A DNA stretch of 64,000 bases from JAGLON01 sp041394985 (GCA_041394985.1 JAWLBI010000001.1:1674001-1738000), one strand, 5' to 3'; shown: positions 35,672 to 45,281, counted from the stretch's first letter. The notes: generated by a model not told the origin, from the letters alone. Numbers and translations are program-made.

Positions 35672-36367
35672 GTGAGCACACCCCGATTTTCAGGAGTATT
35701 CGATTTTTTCAGGTCGATGGTCATTGCCTTTTTCCTCGCCTTGGTGATAAAAATCTCGGCCGTCGAGGCCTATAAAATCCCATCCCAGTCGATGGAAGAT
35801 ACGCTCCTCGTCGGCGATTTCCTCCTCGCCAATAAATTCATCTACGGTGCACAAGTTCCATTCACCTCCTGGCGCCTGCCCGCATGGCGCAATCCCGAAC
35901 CGGGCGATGTCGTTATTTTCAAATATCCGGTAGATTTAACCACTGATTATATTAAGCGTTGCGTGGCAACCGAGGGACAGGTCGTCGAAATTCGCGACAA
36001 AGTCCTGTATGTCGATGGTGAGATATTCCCCAATCCCGAACATTCCAAGTTCACCAGCCCCCATACGTTTCGACAGGGGCCCGATCGCAAGCGGGATAAT
36101 ATGAGAAAATATATTGTGCCGAAGGGCTATATCTATTGCATGGGAGACAACCGCGACAACAGCTCCGATTCACGCTTCTGGGGCCCTGTACCGCTCGAAC
36201 TGGTCACCGGTAAAGCCGTCATTATTCATTGGTCGTGGGAACCCGACGCCGACGAGGTAAAAGTCCGACTTGACGATTTAACGACAGTTCCAAAGTTTTT
36301 GGGCCATTTCTTCGTACATTTTTATGAGCGCGTGCGCTGGTCGCGGCTCTGTACTATCATCGAATAA
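35672..36367 (+). CDS. lepB: Signal peptidase I, second tandem copy
   Basis: 231 residues, clearly paralogous to the preceding gene but without its charged N-terminal extension. Catalytic Ser40 in PSQSMEDTL and Lys95 in DYIKRCVA; box GDNRDNSSDSRFWG. One membrane segment near 15-32. The GTG start follows GAGGATCTC. An internal stretch, FRQGPDRKRDNMRKY, differs from the first copy and could alter specificity. Both copies look intact, so this is duplication without decay. Confidence 0.93.
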   Translation: MSTPRFSGVFDFFRSMVIAFFLALVIKISAVEAYKIPSQSMEDTLLVGDFLLANKFIYGAQVPFTSWRLPAWRNPEPGDVVIFKYPVDLTTDYIKRCVATEGQVVEIRDKVLYVDGEIFPNPEHSKFTSPHTFRQGPDRKRDNMRKYIVPKGYIYCMGDNRDNSSDSRFWGPVPLELVTGKAVIIHWSWEPDADEVKVRLDDLTTVPKFLGHFFVHFYERVRWSRLCTIIE

Positions 36368-36474
36368 ACGATTACTTGAAAAAATTCATCGTAAGTCCAA
36401 GTTTTTAGTTGATTTAGTCGTCCGCGTTTGCGCACATTGTGTATAAATATCCGAATGGAATCGGAAGGAAATTT

Positions 36475-36750
36475 ATGAGCACGCTGTTTTCAAAGACATC
36501 CGCAGGGGAGATTGCGGAATCATTGCGGGTAATCGGTCGAGTACCCAATTGCGAGGATTGCGAACTTCTTCGCGGCGCGAATTTGCTGGCCAAAAGCTAT
36601 TTCGGTGACAAACACGCCAACTTGTTCGACAAAAATATCGCTTCTATTATTACCACCCATGTTGATTTGAATTGCAGGGAATGCCCCGTCGAACAGGTCA
36701 TGAAAAAACTGAAGAAGGATCGCTTCGCGGCCATTGCGGCAATGTTTTAG
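36475..36750 (+). CDS. Small protein with two CxxC motifs
   Basis: 91 residues, family not recognised. CEDCELL near 28 and CRECPVEQV near 68 could bind a metal or form a redox pair. The rest is helical with a basic end (MKKLKKDRF). No signal peptide, so it is probably cytoplasmic. AAGGAAATTT lies before the chosen ATG; an in-frame ATG 36 bases earlier lacks a site. It follows lepB by 107 bases. Confidence 0.55.
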   Translation: MSTLFSKTSAGEIAESLRVIGRVPNCEDCELLRGANLLAKSYFGDKHANLFDKNIASIITTHVDLNCRECPVEQVMKKLKKDRFAAIAAMF

Positions 36751-36817
36751 CTGACGAGGAATCTCCTCGATGCGGCGCCGGTCGCCCGGTGTCACCGTTT
36801 CTCATTTCCGTACAGTT

Positions 36818-39124
36818 TTATTTCAGTAATATCATCTCTTTTGTGGTGACATCCGCATCGGCCGCAATTCGATACAGGTAAATACCGGAGGGATACCCAG
36901 CTCCATCCCATATCAGGGAATGCGCCCCCACCGGTAGTTGACCGTCATACAACTCTGTGATTTTTTGTCCCAGAATATTCAGGATATCTACCCGTACCTG
37001 TGCAGATCGCCGGAGCGAAAAGCGAATCGTTGTTGTCGGATTAAACGGATTGGGTGCATTCTGCTCGACCGACAGGAGACTCGGCATTACAACCGATGAT
37101 TCATTATCTACATCTGTCGGGATGTCATCCAGAAACGGCGAATACCTGACTCGCCCGGTAAAAAACAGGCTGTCGAATTGAATCTTGCTATCGATACAGG
37201 CGTTATCGACACAGTCCCAATAATTGTATGACGCGACAATATCCTGCGCACCGAATACGGACAATCCCGAAATCAGATCACAGGTGCGCACTAATGGCGT
37301 CCCGTCGAAATTGGCGAATGCCGCATCCGATTCCGGCGACCATAAATCACAATTCGATACAATGGCAGGAGATTCCGCGCAGTTCACCGCATTATATCCC
37401 ACTAAAACCCCGGACGGTTCGAATGCCTCAATCACCAACCCGTCAATGACGCAAAAGTCTCGAATATAAACGACTGCCCGCTTGGCGGGATACTCGGCTT
37501 CACTCAGTACAAATGTATCAGGCGCCGCCGTCCCCGGACCGACGACATAGAGCGGAAAATCGATCTGGAGATAATTAATCTCGGCGCGAGGGCTGTCTGA
37601 TGCCAATACGAGCGTATCCCAGGGAGAAAGCAATTGGATCACGCTATCGAGTATCGTTTGATTTTCCCCGGCATCCCCGCCGTTCAGAACAGCAGTATAT
37701 AATGACACTCCGATATCGTTAATATTGCGGCATCCCACATCTTTTGCGCCGATGATGCCGCCGAACTCATCAGCAGTAACGACAGGCGAGAGGCTGTCCG
37801 GTCCAAGCCCCGAATCGGAAACCATGCAGAAAAACGGATCGGCCGAAATATTCCCATCAACTCCAACCTTGTCCGCGATTCCATTAAAATGCGGACCTGA
37901 TACCGTGTGCCAGAAATCATTGAACCCGATTGTGACAACACTCTGATCGATCTCGGTCAGTATTGGCGCCGAACCGTTAAATACGAATATCGAATTGGCG
38001 ATACGAGCCGTTCCTTCGGCAATATCATGGTCACTCGCTGCAAATATGTCAGGTATATGAAACTCAATTCCCGACTCGGTGGGGTTATTGACAATTGCGA
38101 TACCGTCGGACGATATCTGTGCCGAGTAATTACATGCAAAAGTACAGTGATCCGCCGTCAGCTCTCCAATGATGCCGCTGCCCGGAGACATGAACACGAC
38201 CGCGGCATAAATATCGGCAGTATTGTTAAAGAACACGGATCGTAACAGCTCAACCGATTCCAGTCCCGCCAGTATCCCTCCCGCGACGCCCGAGGAATTG
38301 TGCGACACGATACAACTGTCGATGTGCAATCGCCCCGCCAGACTATAAATCCCGCCGCCCTGCGCCAACGCATAGTCCGTCGATGACGGTTCGAATGACA
38401 CATGATCGACCCGGTTTCCGGAAATCCGGCTATCGGTCAGGGAAATGTCACCACTATTATAGATACCGCCGCCATACGCCAGCCAGAAATCAATCGGACC
38501 ATACACGCGGTTATTCTCAATTGTGCACGATATCATCCGCACCGATCCCGCGCCATTGAATATCCCGCCGCCTCGAACGACCGCCTGATTATTGATAATC
38601 GTACAGTTTTCAAAGAGAGGAGAGCCGCTCGCGATATAAACGCCGCCCCCTTCATCGCGATAACTGTTTCGAATGATACAATTGCGAATCACCGGCGAAG
38701 CGCTGTCTATCACGATTCCACCACTGAAGGGATCGAGCCAGTCCTCGACCGTTTCATAAACACCCGAAATCGTAAACCCATCGAGGATCGCGAAAGAATC
38801 CTCGCCCTGATCGAACAATATCAACCGCGTCGTATCGGTCGCCTGGATGATCGTTGCCCCGGGTCCGGACTCCGATTTAACGACTATCCGTTTACCCCAG
38901 AATCGAATACCGGAGTTTCCGGTACCACTATATATATCAGCCGAAACCAGAACCGTATCGCCGTCAGCGGCGAGCGTTATGCCGGATTGTATCGATACCG
39001 CATCGGCCGGAACCCGAATAATCGCCGTCAACCCATTACCGGCCAACAGGAAAGAGACCAGGAGCAGATATTGATACCATTGTCGGCCAAGCCGTTTCGA
39101 TTTGCTATTACGGTTCGATCGCAT
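36818..39124 (-). CDS. Exported right-handed beta-helix protein with C-terminal sorting-type domain
   Basis: 768 residues. A signal peptide with a long basic n-region (about 1-34) is followed by parallel beta-helix repeats (about 40-450), e.g. SPVIRNCIIRNSYRDEGGGVYI and SPLFENCTIINNQAVVRGGGIF. More degenerate strands follow. The C-terminal ~85 residues begin SVEQNAPNPFNPTTTIRFSL and end TTKEMILLK, the pattern of the FlgD-like/type IX secretion type A sorting domain. The protein is thus expected at the cell surface or released. Polysaccharide binding or cleavage is common for this fold, but no catalytic residues can be assigned. Confidence 0.85.
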   Translation of the reverse strand: MRSNRNSKSKRLGRQWYQYLLLVSFLLAGNGLTAIIRVPADAVSIQSGITLAADGDTVLVSADIYSGTGNSGIRFWGKRIVVKSESGPGATIIQATDTTRLILFDQGEDSFAILDGFTISGVYETVEDWLDPFSGGIVIDSASPVIRNCIIRNSYRDEGGGVYIASGSPLFENCTIINNQAVVRGGGIFNGAGSVRMISCTIENNRVYGPIDFWLAYGGGIYNSGDISLTDSRISGNRVDHVSFEPSSTDYALAQGGGIYSLAGRLHIDSCIVSHNSSGVAGGILAGLESVELLRSVFFNNTADIYAAVVFMSPGSGIIGELTADHCTFACNYSAQISSDGIAIVNNPTESGIEFHIPDIFAASDHDIAEGTARIANSIFVFNGSAPILTEIDQSVVTIGFNDFWHTVSGPHFNGIADKVGVDGNISADPFFCMVSDSGLGPDSLSPVVTADEFGGIIGAKDVGCRNINDIGVSLYTAVLNGGDAGENQTILDSVIQLLSPWDTLVLASDSPRAEINYLQIDFPLYVVGPGTAAPDTFVLSEAEYPAKRAVVYIRDFCVIDGLVIEAFEPSGVLVGYNAVNCAESPAIVSNCDLWSPESDAAFANFDGTPLVRTCDLISGLSVFGAQDIVASYNYWDCVDNACIDSKIQFDSLFFTGRVRYSPFLDDIPTDVDNESSVVMPSLLSVEQNAPNPFNPTTTIRFSLRRSAQVRVDILNILGQKITELYDGQLPVGAHSLIWDGAGYPSGIYLYRIAADADVTTKEMILLK

Positions 39125-39218
39125 ATCTAATAATGAGCATCTCGCGAGTATTTGTCAAGCGGCTCTCTGTTCGTCCTAAACAGTACGATGACCGGTGCCA
39201 AAGTTCTGCCGATTTTCC

Positions 39219-39247
39219 TTGATTCCCCCAAGATAAAAAGTTATTGT
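39219..39247 (+). promoter_or_regulatory. Possible promoter of the ccm operon
   Basis: TTGATT (39219-39224), 17 bases, TATTGT (39242-39247). It predicts a short leader of about 20 bases before the ccmA TTG at 39274. Confidence 0.4.
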
Positions 39248-39273
39248 TTACTAACTTTTAGTCGGAATTCAGC

Positions 39274-39891
39274 TTGTATAAAGTAGAGGCCAAACAAGTT
39301 AAGAAAAATTTTGCGCATCGCAAAGTCCTGCGCGATGTGTCGTTCGCATTGAATGACGGTGATTCGCTGGCCATTGTCGGGAGAAACGGATCGGGCAAGA
39401 CGACACTTTTAAAAATCCTTGCCGGACTGATTCGCCCATCGCGCGGCAAAGTCATCTACAGTTCTCCCGACGGGGAACTGGATAAGAAGGCCCTGCGAGA
39501 TCTGCTCTCCTATGTCGGTCCGGAAATGACGCTCTACGATCCGCTCACCGCCGCCGAAAACCTGCGCTTTTTCGCCACGATGCGAGGGCAGACACTGAGT
39601 GATTCCGAAATCGAAAATATATTGCAGGATGTCGGACTTTACGGACGCGGCAACGATGCCTATGGCACTTATTCTTCCGGTATGAAGCAGCGACTGAAAT
39701 ACGCCGTCGCCCTGCTGAATAAACCGAAATTTCTCTTGCTCGATGAACCGAGCGCCAACCTCGACGACGACGGCAAAAAAGTCGTCGCCGCTGTCATCGC
39801 CCGCCAGAAAAAAGACGGGATATTGCTCATCGCCACCAATGAACAGGGAGAGTACGCCTTTGCCGACCACGTCTATCGGCTTGATGACTAA
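39274..39891 (+). CDS. ccmA: Cytochrome c maturation ABC transporter, ATPase CcmA
   Basis: 205 residues. ATPase that, with CcmBCD, releases haem-loaded CcmE. Walker A GRNGSGKTTLLKILAG, signature YSSGMKQRLKYA, Walker B FLLLDEPSANLD. The start appears to be TTG 39274, giving YKVEAKQVKKNFAHRKVL as N-terminus; no ATG with a better site exists upstream. It overlaps ccmB by eight bases. Assignment rests on the following ccmB, ccmC, ccmE and ccmF. Confidence 0.9.
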   Translation: MYKVEAKQVKKNFAHRKVLRDVSFALNDGDSLAIVGRNGSGKTTLLKILAGLIRPSRGKVIYSSPDGELDKKALRDLLSYVGPEMTLYDPLTAAENLRFFATMRGQTLSDSEIENILQDVGLYGRGNDAYGTYSSGMKQRLKYAVALLNKPKFLLLDEPSANLDDDGKKVVAAVIARQKKDGILLIATNEQGEYAFADHVYRLDD

Positions 39892-40549
39892 GCTGCTGGC
39901 AGTACTGAAGAAGGATCTCCGATGCGAATTTCGCACCCGGTATGCCCTCAATGCCATTCTGCTGTTCGGCGTAACGACCCTGACGGTGGTATCGTTTTCG
40001 ATAGGGCAGAAAAGTCTCCAGCCGGCGGTCTATGCGGCGCTGCTCTGGATTATCCTGTTCTTTTCAGCCATGTCGGGATTGGCGCAGGTGTTCATCCGCG
40101 AAGAAGAGACTAAAACGGCAACCGTCCTTAAACTGACCGCCGATCCGACCGCGATTTATCTCGGCAAGTTGCTCTTCAATCTCATTCTCTTGCTCATTCT
40201 GGAAATTATCATCGCGCCGCTCTTTTTAGTGTTCACAGATGCCGTCGTATCGGAACCGCTCCTGTTCATCCTGATATTATTCCTCGGGGCGGTCTCATTG
40301 GCCGGAGCCACAACCCTGATTGCCGCGATAATATCAAAAGCCGGAGTCAAAAACGCGCTCTTTGCAGTACTGGCATTTCCGATTTTATTACCGCTGCTCA
40401 TCGGTGCCATCAAGGCGACTACGGCGGTATTTTCAACCAGGGCATCAGGGTTCGCAAGTATCTCCGGCGAGATACAGCTTCTCTTCGGTTACGCCGTCGT
40501 GATGATAACGGCGTCGCTGTTACTCTTCGAATTCGTCTGGGACGAATAA
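39884..40549 (+). CDS. ccmB: Cytochrome c maturation ABC transporter, membrane subunit CcmB
   Basis: 221 residues with six hydrophobic segments. Motifs typical of CcmB: the N-terminal LLAVLKKDLRCEFRTRYALNA, and FIREEETKTATVLKL in the cytoplasmic loop after the second segment. ATG 39884 lies within the end of ccmA, so translation is coupled; the long upstream frame starting at 39743 is a shadow of ccmA. Confidence 0.9.
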   Translation: MTKLLAVLKKDLRCEFRTRYALNAILLFGVTTLTVVSFSIGQKSLQPAVYAALLWIILFFSAMSGLAQVFIREEETKTATVLKLTADPTAIYLGKLLFNLILLLILEIIIAPLFLVFTDAVVSEPLLFILILFLGAVSLAGATTLIAAIISKAGVKNALFAVLAFPILLPLLIGAIKATTAVFSTRASGFASISGEIQLLFGYAVVMITASLLLFEFVWDE

Positions 40550-40642
40550 AGTGACTTATTTGGGAACATGGCTCAAATTGGTTTGTTTTTACAGCGGAAT
40601 GTACTATATTGGCCCCGGCAGGAAACAGGGATAGCATAAAAT

Positions 40643-41296
40643 ATGTGGTGGAAAATTCTGATATTCATTCTCATGTGCTGGGTTATCGTAATGGCATTTC
40701 TGACGCCGGCGCCCCAGCAGATGATCGGCGAGGCGAGCCGGATTTTTTATTTCCATGTGCCGCAGGCCTGGGTGTCCGTCGTCGCCTTTCTCTGGTCCAT
40801 GATATTCTCGATAAAATATCTGCGCCGCAATGAATTGGCCGATGACGACGCGGCTCTCGCGGCCGCCCAACTGGGACTCGTGTTTTGTTTTCTCGCTACC
40901 GTGACCGGTTCGCTGTTTGCCAAAGTCACCTGGCAGTCATTCTGGAACTGGGACCCTCGCGAAACATCGATATTTATTCTACTTCTCATATACGGCGCCT
41001 ATTTCGCGCTGCGCTCGGCCATCGAGGATCCGGAGCGCAAGGCCAAACTGGCCGCAGTCTATTCGATATTCGCATTCATCACGGTGCCGTTTCTCATTTT
41101 TGTCGTCCCCCGAGTGATGCCGTCTCTGCACCCCTCGGATTCCATCGTCGACAAATCCGGTAAAATCGCGATGTCGGGCGATACCATGATGGTGTTTTTC
41201 CCGTCGCTCATCGCCTTTACCATGCTCTTTTTCTGGATGTTTACGGTAGCCCGCCGCGTACTCGGTAAGGAGCGGCGGTATCTGGAGGAATCATAA
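40643..41296 (+). CDS. ccmC: Haem handling protein CcmC
   Basis: 217 residues, six membrane segments. CcmC loads haem onto CcmE at the outer face of the inner membrane. The tryptophan-rich periplasmic loop reads WQSFWNWDPRETS, between two predicted axial histidines (in YFHVPQAW and SLHPSD). The preceding gap of 93 bases holds no gene. ccmD starts two bases after the stop. Confidence 0.92.
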   Translation: MWWKILIFILMCWVIVMAFLTPAPQQMIGEASRIFYFHVPQAWVSVVAFLWSMIFSIKYLRRNELADDDAALAAAQLGLVFCFLATVTGSLFAKVTWQSFWNWDPRETSIFILLLIYGAYFALRSAIEDPERKAKLAAVYSIFAFITVPFLIFVVPRVMPSLHPSDSIVDKSGKIAMSGDTMMVFFPSLIAFTMLFFWMFTVARRVLGKERRYLEES

Positions 41297-41298
41297 AT

Positions 41299-41406
41299 AT
41301 GGCCTCGAATTACATCGTCATGGCAGTTACCCTCATCATTTGGATTGCTTTGTTCGTATATCTGATGATGCTCGATACCAAGACTAAAAAGCTTGAGGAT
41401 AAATAG
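41299..41406 (+). CDS. ccmD: Small membrane protein CcmD
   Basis: Only 35 residues, easily missed. A short N-terminus, one membrane segment (about 6-24; VMAVTLIIWIALFVYLMML) and a basic cytoplasmic tail (DTKTKKLEDK) are the signature of CcmD, which stabilises the CcmABC-CcmE complex. TGGAGGAA lies before the ATG, within the end of ccmC. ccmE starts one base after its TAG. Position between ccmC and ccmE is the classical one. Confidence 0.85.
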   Translation: MASNYIVMAVTLIIWIALFVYLMMLDTKTKKLEDK

Positions 41407-41407
41407 A

Positions 41408-41803
41408 GTGAAAGCAAAACTTATTATCGGCCTGATCATCATCGTGGGCTTCGGCGGCTGGGTCTTGTACTCGCTGATGGGCACCACGATTCGCTATGTC
41501 TCGCTGTCAGATGTGACCACAGCGGACGGCGCCGTTCAGGTCATGGGAAAAATCGACAAGGACTCCGTCGACTACGACGTCGAACACTCACATCTCACCT
41601 TCTATATAACGGATCTGGAAGAACCGGACAGCAACCGCCGCCTGAAAATCGTCTACAGCGGCGTCGTACCCGGCAATTTCGACCAAGCCACCTCCATCGT
41701 TGCCAAGGGATTGTACCACGAAGGAGCTCTCCAGGCGGATCAACTGTTGGTAAAATGTCCTTCGAAGTATCAGGGATTCCAGGGAACGGATCAGGAGGCA
41801 TAA
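41408..41803 (+). CDS. ccmE: Haem chaperone CcmE, Cys variant
   Basis: 131 residues. One N-terminal membrane anchor (about 3-22) and an OB-fold beta-barrel (about 30-115). In classical CcmE a His of the HxxxY motif binds haem covalently. Here the matching segment is LLVKCPSKYQ, giving Cys117-x3-Tyr121, i.e. CxxxY. This is the variant described for archaea and some sulfate reducers. GTG 41408 is the only start compatible with ccmD; an in-frame TTG at 41393 lies inside ccmD. The tail after the motif is short (10 residues). Confidence 0.92.
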   Translation: MKAKLIIGLIIIVGFGGWVLYSLMGTTIRYVSLSDVTTADGAVQVMGKIDKDSVDYDVEHSHLTFYITDLEEPDSNRRLKIVYSGVVPGNFDQATSIVAKGLYHEGALQADQLLVKCPSKYQGFQGTDQEA

Positions 41804-41807
41804 TCTC

Positions 41808-43991
41808 GTGAATATCGGAGCACTACTTATTGTCCTGGCTTTAGCGGCCACCGCTACCAGTACGGTTTCTTATTTTATGGTTACCCGAGGCTATCAGCGC
41901 TTCGCATCGCTGGCCAGGGTGAGCTATTACTACTTTACCGTCCTGACACTCGGCGCAGCATTTCTGCTGTTATACTATTTCCTCGTCGGTGACTATTCCT
42001 ACAAGTACGTTTTCGAATACTCCTCATCGCAACTGCCGTTCTTTTTCATGATCGCGGCTTTCTGGGGCGGCCAGCAGGGGACCTATCTGCTGTGGATGTC
42101 GCTTCTGTCGATTCTCGGTTTTTACCTCATTTTCCGCGGCAAGGAATATACGAACTATGCGATGGTATTCTATGGTCTGATAAACCTGTTCTTCTGCACG
42201 ATGCTGATTATCCTGTCACCATTCGAAAAACTTCCCGTCCCACAGGCCGATGGCGCGGGCCTCAATCCGCTGCTCATCGATTACTGGATGGTCATTCATC
42301 CGCCGGTGATGTTTATCGGCTATGCCTCGGCGGCACTGCCGTTCGTTATTGCTTTAGCCGCATTGTTTACGAATCGCTATAAAAACTGGCTGACGGTCGT
42401 GTTCACCCCGGTCATTATCGTCGCGACAGCACTCGCCGCGGGCAATATTATGGGCGGCTTCTGGGCTTACAAAACCCTCGGCTGGGGCGGCTACTGGGCA
42501 TGGGATCCGGTGGAAAATTCATCGCTGGTACCGTGGCTGATATCGCTTGCCCTGATCCATGGCATCATCATGGAGCGACCCAATGGTGCGATGCGAAAGA
42601 CAAACCTGTTTTTATCGATCAGTGTCTTCTTGCTGGTCATTTATGGAACCTTCCTGACCCGCTCAGGCGTTCTGGCCGATTTCTCCGTACACAGTTTTGT
42701 CGACCTCGGACAAAATGGCTTTTTAATTAGTTTCATGATCGGCACCGCCATCCTGGCGTTATTATTGTTCTTTGCTCGCTTCACGAGCATCAAGGGCCCG
42801 AGCATTGATATGTCGGTGACTTCTAAACAGTTCACCCTTATTTTCTCCATCTGGGCATTGTGCCTGATCGCCGTGTTCGTTCTGGCCGGCACTTCCTGGC
42901 CGCTCATCACCGGATTCTTCGGACAGGCCGGAGCCGTCGATACCGAAGTGTACACCCGCATATCATTCCCACTGGCGATTCTGATGGGCGTATTTATGAG
43001 TTTCGCCCCGATCGTAACCTGGAAATCCGGTTCCGCATCGACCGTATTTAAAAAGCTTCTTTTGCCGGCGATACTCGCAGTTGTTATAACCGGCATAAGC
43101 TTTTTCTTCGGAGTTACCTCACCCTCATATCTGGCATACATTTTCACCGTCTCACTGGCCCTGGCGGCAAACCTGATCAGCCTTGTTAAATTCTTACCGG
43201 GTAATATGATGAAAGCCGGCGCGCAGCTCGCTCACTTCGGCTTCGCATTGATGCTTCTGGGGATTTTGGGTTCGTCGGCCTATGCCACTCACGAAAAGGT
43301 CGTTATCAATCGCGATGACACCGGCAATGCTTTCGGTATGCAGCTCACCTACCAGGGGATGGCTAACGAATTAACGACACCGGATAACGAACTGCTTCTC
43401 GCCGTCCAAGACGGGGGAGCGTCATACGAGGCCCGTCCCAAGCTCTACTGGTCCAGCCGAATGGGCGGGATGATGAAAAAGCCGTTCATTCGCCGACACC
43501 TGTTTTATGACATGTACTTCAGCCCCGAGCAGATTCAGGATTTATCCGAGGATCGTGGCGTCACATTGAAGCGCGACCAGTCAGTACAGCTCGGTGATTA
43601 CTTCTTATATTTCAAAGAGTTCGACGCGCAGGCGCACAGTGAAGGTGCGGCCATGCGATTCGGCGCGATTCTGGAAGTGCAGGACGCCGAAGGAAATAAA
43701 GAACAGATTACACCGGCCATTTCTTTTGAGCAAGGCGTTATGCACCACGAGGATGCCTCGTTGATGGCGGGAGATGCCGACCACCAGGTGCGCCTTGAAA
43801 CCATTAACGCCGACGACGGCTCCATCAAGTTGACCGTCAGCGGGTTAACGGCAGATTTACCGCAGGACCGCCTGATTATGGAAGTGTCGAAAAAGCCGAC
43901 CATGAACTTCCTGTGGGCAGGCACGATTCTGCTGGTCCTGGGCTGCCTTGTTGTTTTGAAACATCGCTGGAACTTCCGCGTTTCCGGATAA
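41808..43991 (+). CDS. ccmF: Cytochrome c haem lyase subunit CcmF
   Basis: 727 residues, about 14-15 membrane segments. CcmF attaches haem to apocytochrome c. The haem-handling loop contains GWGGYWAWDPVENSSLVPWL, preceded by DYWMVIHPPVMFIGY with a conserved His. A long periplasmic domain near 500-695 precedes the last membrane segment. GTG start after CAGGAGGC. The next gene is unrelated: no ccmG, ccmH or ccmI follows. Confidence 0.94.
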   Translation: MNIGALLIVLALAATATSTVSYFMVTRGYQRFASLARVSYYYFTVLTLGAAFLLLYYFLVGDYSYKYVFEYSSSQLPFFFMIAAFWGGQQGTYLLWMSLLSILGFYLIFRGKEYTNYAMVFYGLINLFFCTMLIILSPFEKLPVPQADGAGLNPLLIDYWMVIHPPVMFIGYASAALPFVIALAALFTNRYKNWLTVVFTPVIIVATALAAGNIMGGFWAYKTLGWGGYWAWDPVENSSLVPWLISLALIHGIIMERPNGAMRKTNLFLSISVFLLVIYGTFLTRSGVLADFSVHSFVDLGQNGFLISFMIGTAILALLLFFARFTSIKGPSIDMSVTSKQFTLIFSIWALCLIAVFVLAGTSWPLITGFFGQAGAVDTEVYTRISFPLAILMGVFMSFAPIVTWKSGSASTVFKKLLLPAILAVVITGISFFFGVTSPSYLAYIFTVSLALAANLISLVKFLPGNMMKAGAQLAHFGFALMLLGILGSSAYATHEKVVINRDDTGNAFGMQLTYQGMANELTTPDNELLLAVQDGGASYEARPKLYWSSRMGGMMKKPFIRRHLFYDMYFSPEQIQDLSEDRGVTLKRDQSVQLGDYFLYFKEFDAQAHSEGAAMRFGAILEVQDAEGNKEQITPAISFEQGVMHHEDASLMAGDADHQVRLETINADDGSIKLTVSGLTADLPQDRLIMEVSKKPTMNFLWAGTILLVLGCLVVLKHRWNFRVSG

Positions 43992-44058
43992 CCCTGTAAT
44001 TCGGATTGCACACGCGGACGGTTACATTCGTCAAGTTTCAAAAAAGGTATATTTTCTC

Positions 44059-44087
44059 TTGCACGATATCGCCTGAGATATTATTAT
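44059..44087 (+). promoter_or_regulatory. Sigma-70-type promoter
   Basis: TTGCAC (44059-44064), 17 bases, TATTAT (44082-44087), about 35 bases before the lipoprotein start at 44124. Confidence 0.5.
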
Positions 44088-44123
44088 TTATGCCTTGCTT
44101 GACGACACTATCGGGAGGAGCAA

Positions 44124-45281
44124 ATGAAAAAAGTCACAGTCCTGTTGGCTATGATTCTGATATTCGCGGTCGCGTGTGACAAGAACGATGATAATACCGT
44201 CAATCCGATTCCGAAATCACACAAGGCGTATCCTGTGTTTCACATGATAGTCGATAACGATTATCAAACATTCGGCGTCGACTCCGTGCAGTTGACAGTG
44301 ACGCCCGACATCGGTTGGCTCGAATCGGTATTCACCGATGCCAACGGATATATCGGCACGCAGGCTGCCGGTACGTACATTACGGACATCGATACGATTG
44401 TCGATGGCACCGATACGACCTTCGATACGACATCGATCAACTTCGGTTTCACGCCCGGACAGGAATACACATTCAGTTTCCAACGCGGCAATACGTACAC
44501 GTGGGCTGATGAATTCAAGATTGAATACGGCATGGTCAAAGAATCGACCTGGACATTGTTATCAGCCGATACGGTCAGAGTCACCAAAACCCCGGACCCG
44601 GTGAATACGCTGTATCGTCACCCGGATTCAGTAAAGATTTACGCGACGGCGTTTGATACGCTCACACCAAAGTTCGATTCTCTTGTCTATGTCGAACGCA
44701 TGCTGGTGACATGGTTTGATACGGTACGAGTCGTAACCAACCCCGATGATACGCTGATCCTTCCTCCGGAAGCCGTCGATTTTGATACGGTCCGATGGGT
44801 CTTTTACAGCCGGACGGATACGAACTATATCGCGATCGATTCGGCCACCTACTGTGATATTGCCATCGATACGATTATCGACGGTGACGATACGACTTTC
44901 AACGACTTCTTTGTTATTACACGGGACACGGCTTTGAGTGAGTATGGCAGTCAGTTCCCGCTTACCCGCGTCGATACCGTCGTCAAGTATATCAATTGCA
45001 CCGGCGCAATTACACAACAGCAGACGAAGATTTACCGTCATAAAGGCTGGGGCAACTATACATCAAGAGTTTTAACAACGCTGCCTGACACCGTAAAAGA
45101 ACTCTATGTCAACAACGGCGTTCTGACGATTCGCAATACCGAAACGGGTGACACTCGTCCCGCCTCCATCTATCTGGTTCAGGATGGTATGGTCACGGAA
45201 GTTACCAATCTGGTATTCAATCTGACAATGCCTGAAGTCGAGGTATATCCCGATTATCAGATCATTATCAAGGATGAATAA
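44124..45281 (+). CDS. Lipoprotein of unknown function
   Basis: 385 residues with a good lipoprotein signal (VTVLLAMILIFAVAC). The mature part is beta-rich and unusually full of Asp-Thr pairs, e.g. TIVDGTDTTFDTTS and DTIIDGDDTTFNDF, which look like internal repeats. No known domain recognised. GGGAGGA precedes the ATG. It has its own promoter and terminator. It could be an outer-membrane or surface binding protein. Confidence 0.7.
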   Translation: MKKVTVLLAMILIFAVACDKNDDNTVNPIPKSHKAYPVFHMIVDNDYQTFGVDSVQLTVTPDIGWLESVFTDANGYIGTQAAGTYITDIDTIVDGTDTTFDTTSINFGFTPGQEYTFSFQRGNTYTWADEFKIEYGMVKESTWTLLSADTVRVTKTPDPVNTLYRHPDSVKIYATAFDTLTPKFDSLVYVERMLVTWFDTVRVVTNPDDTLILPPEAVDFDTVRWVFYSRTDTNYIAIDSATYCDIAIDTIIDGDDTTFNDFFVITRDTALSEYGSQFPLTRVDTVVKYINCTGAITQQQTKIYRHKGWGNYTSRVLTTLPDTVKELYVNNGVLTIRNTETGDTRPASIYLVQDGMVTEVTNLVFNLTMPEVEVYPDYQIIIKDE

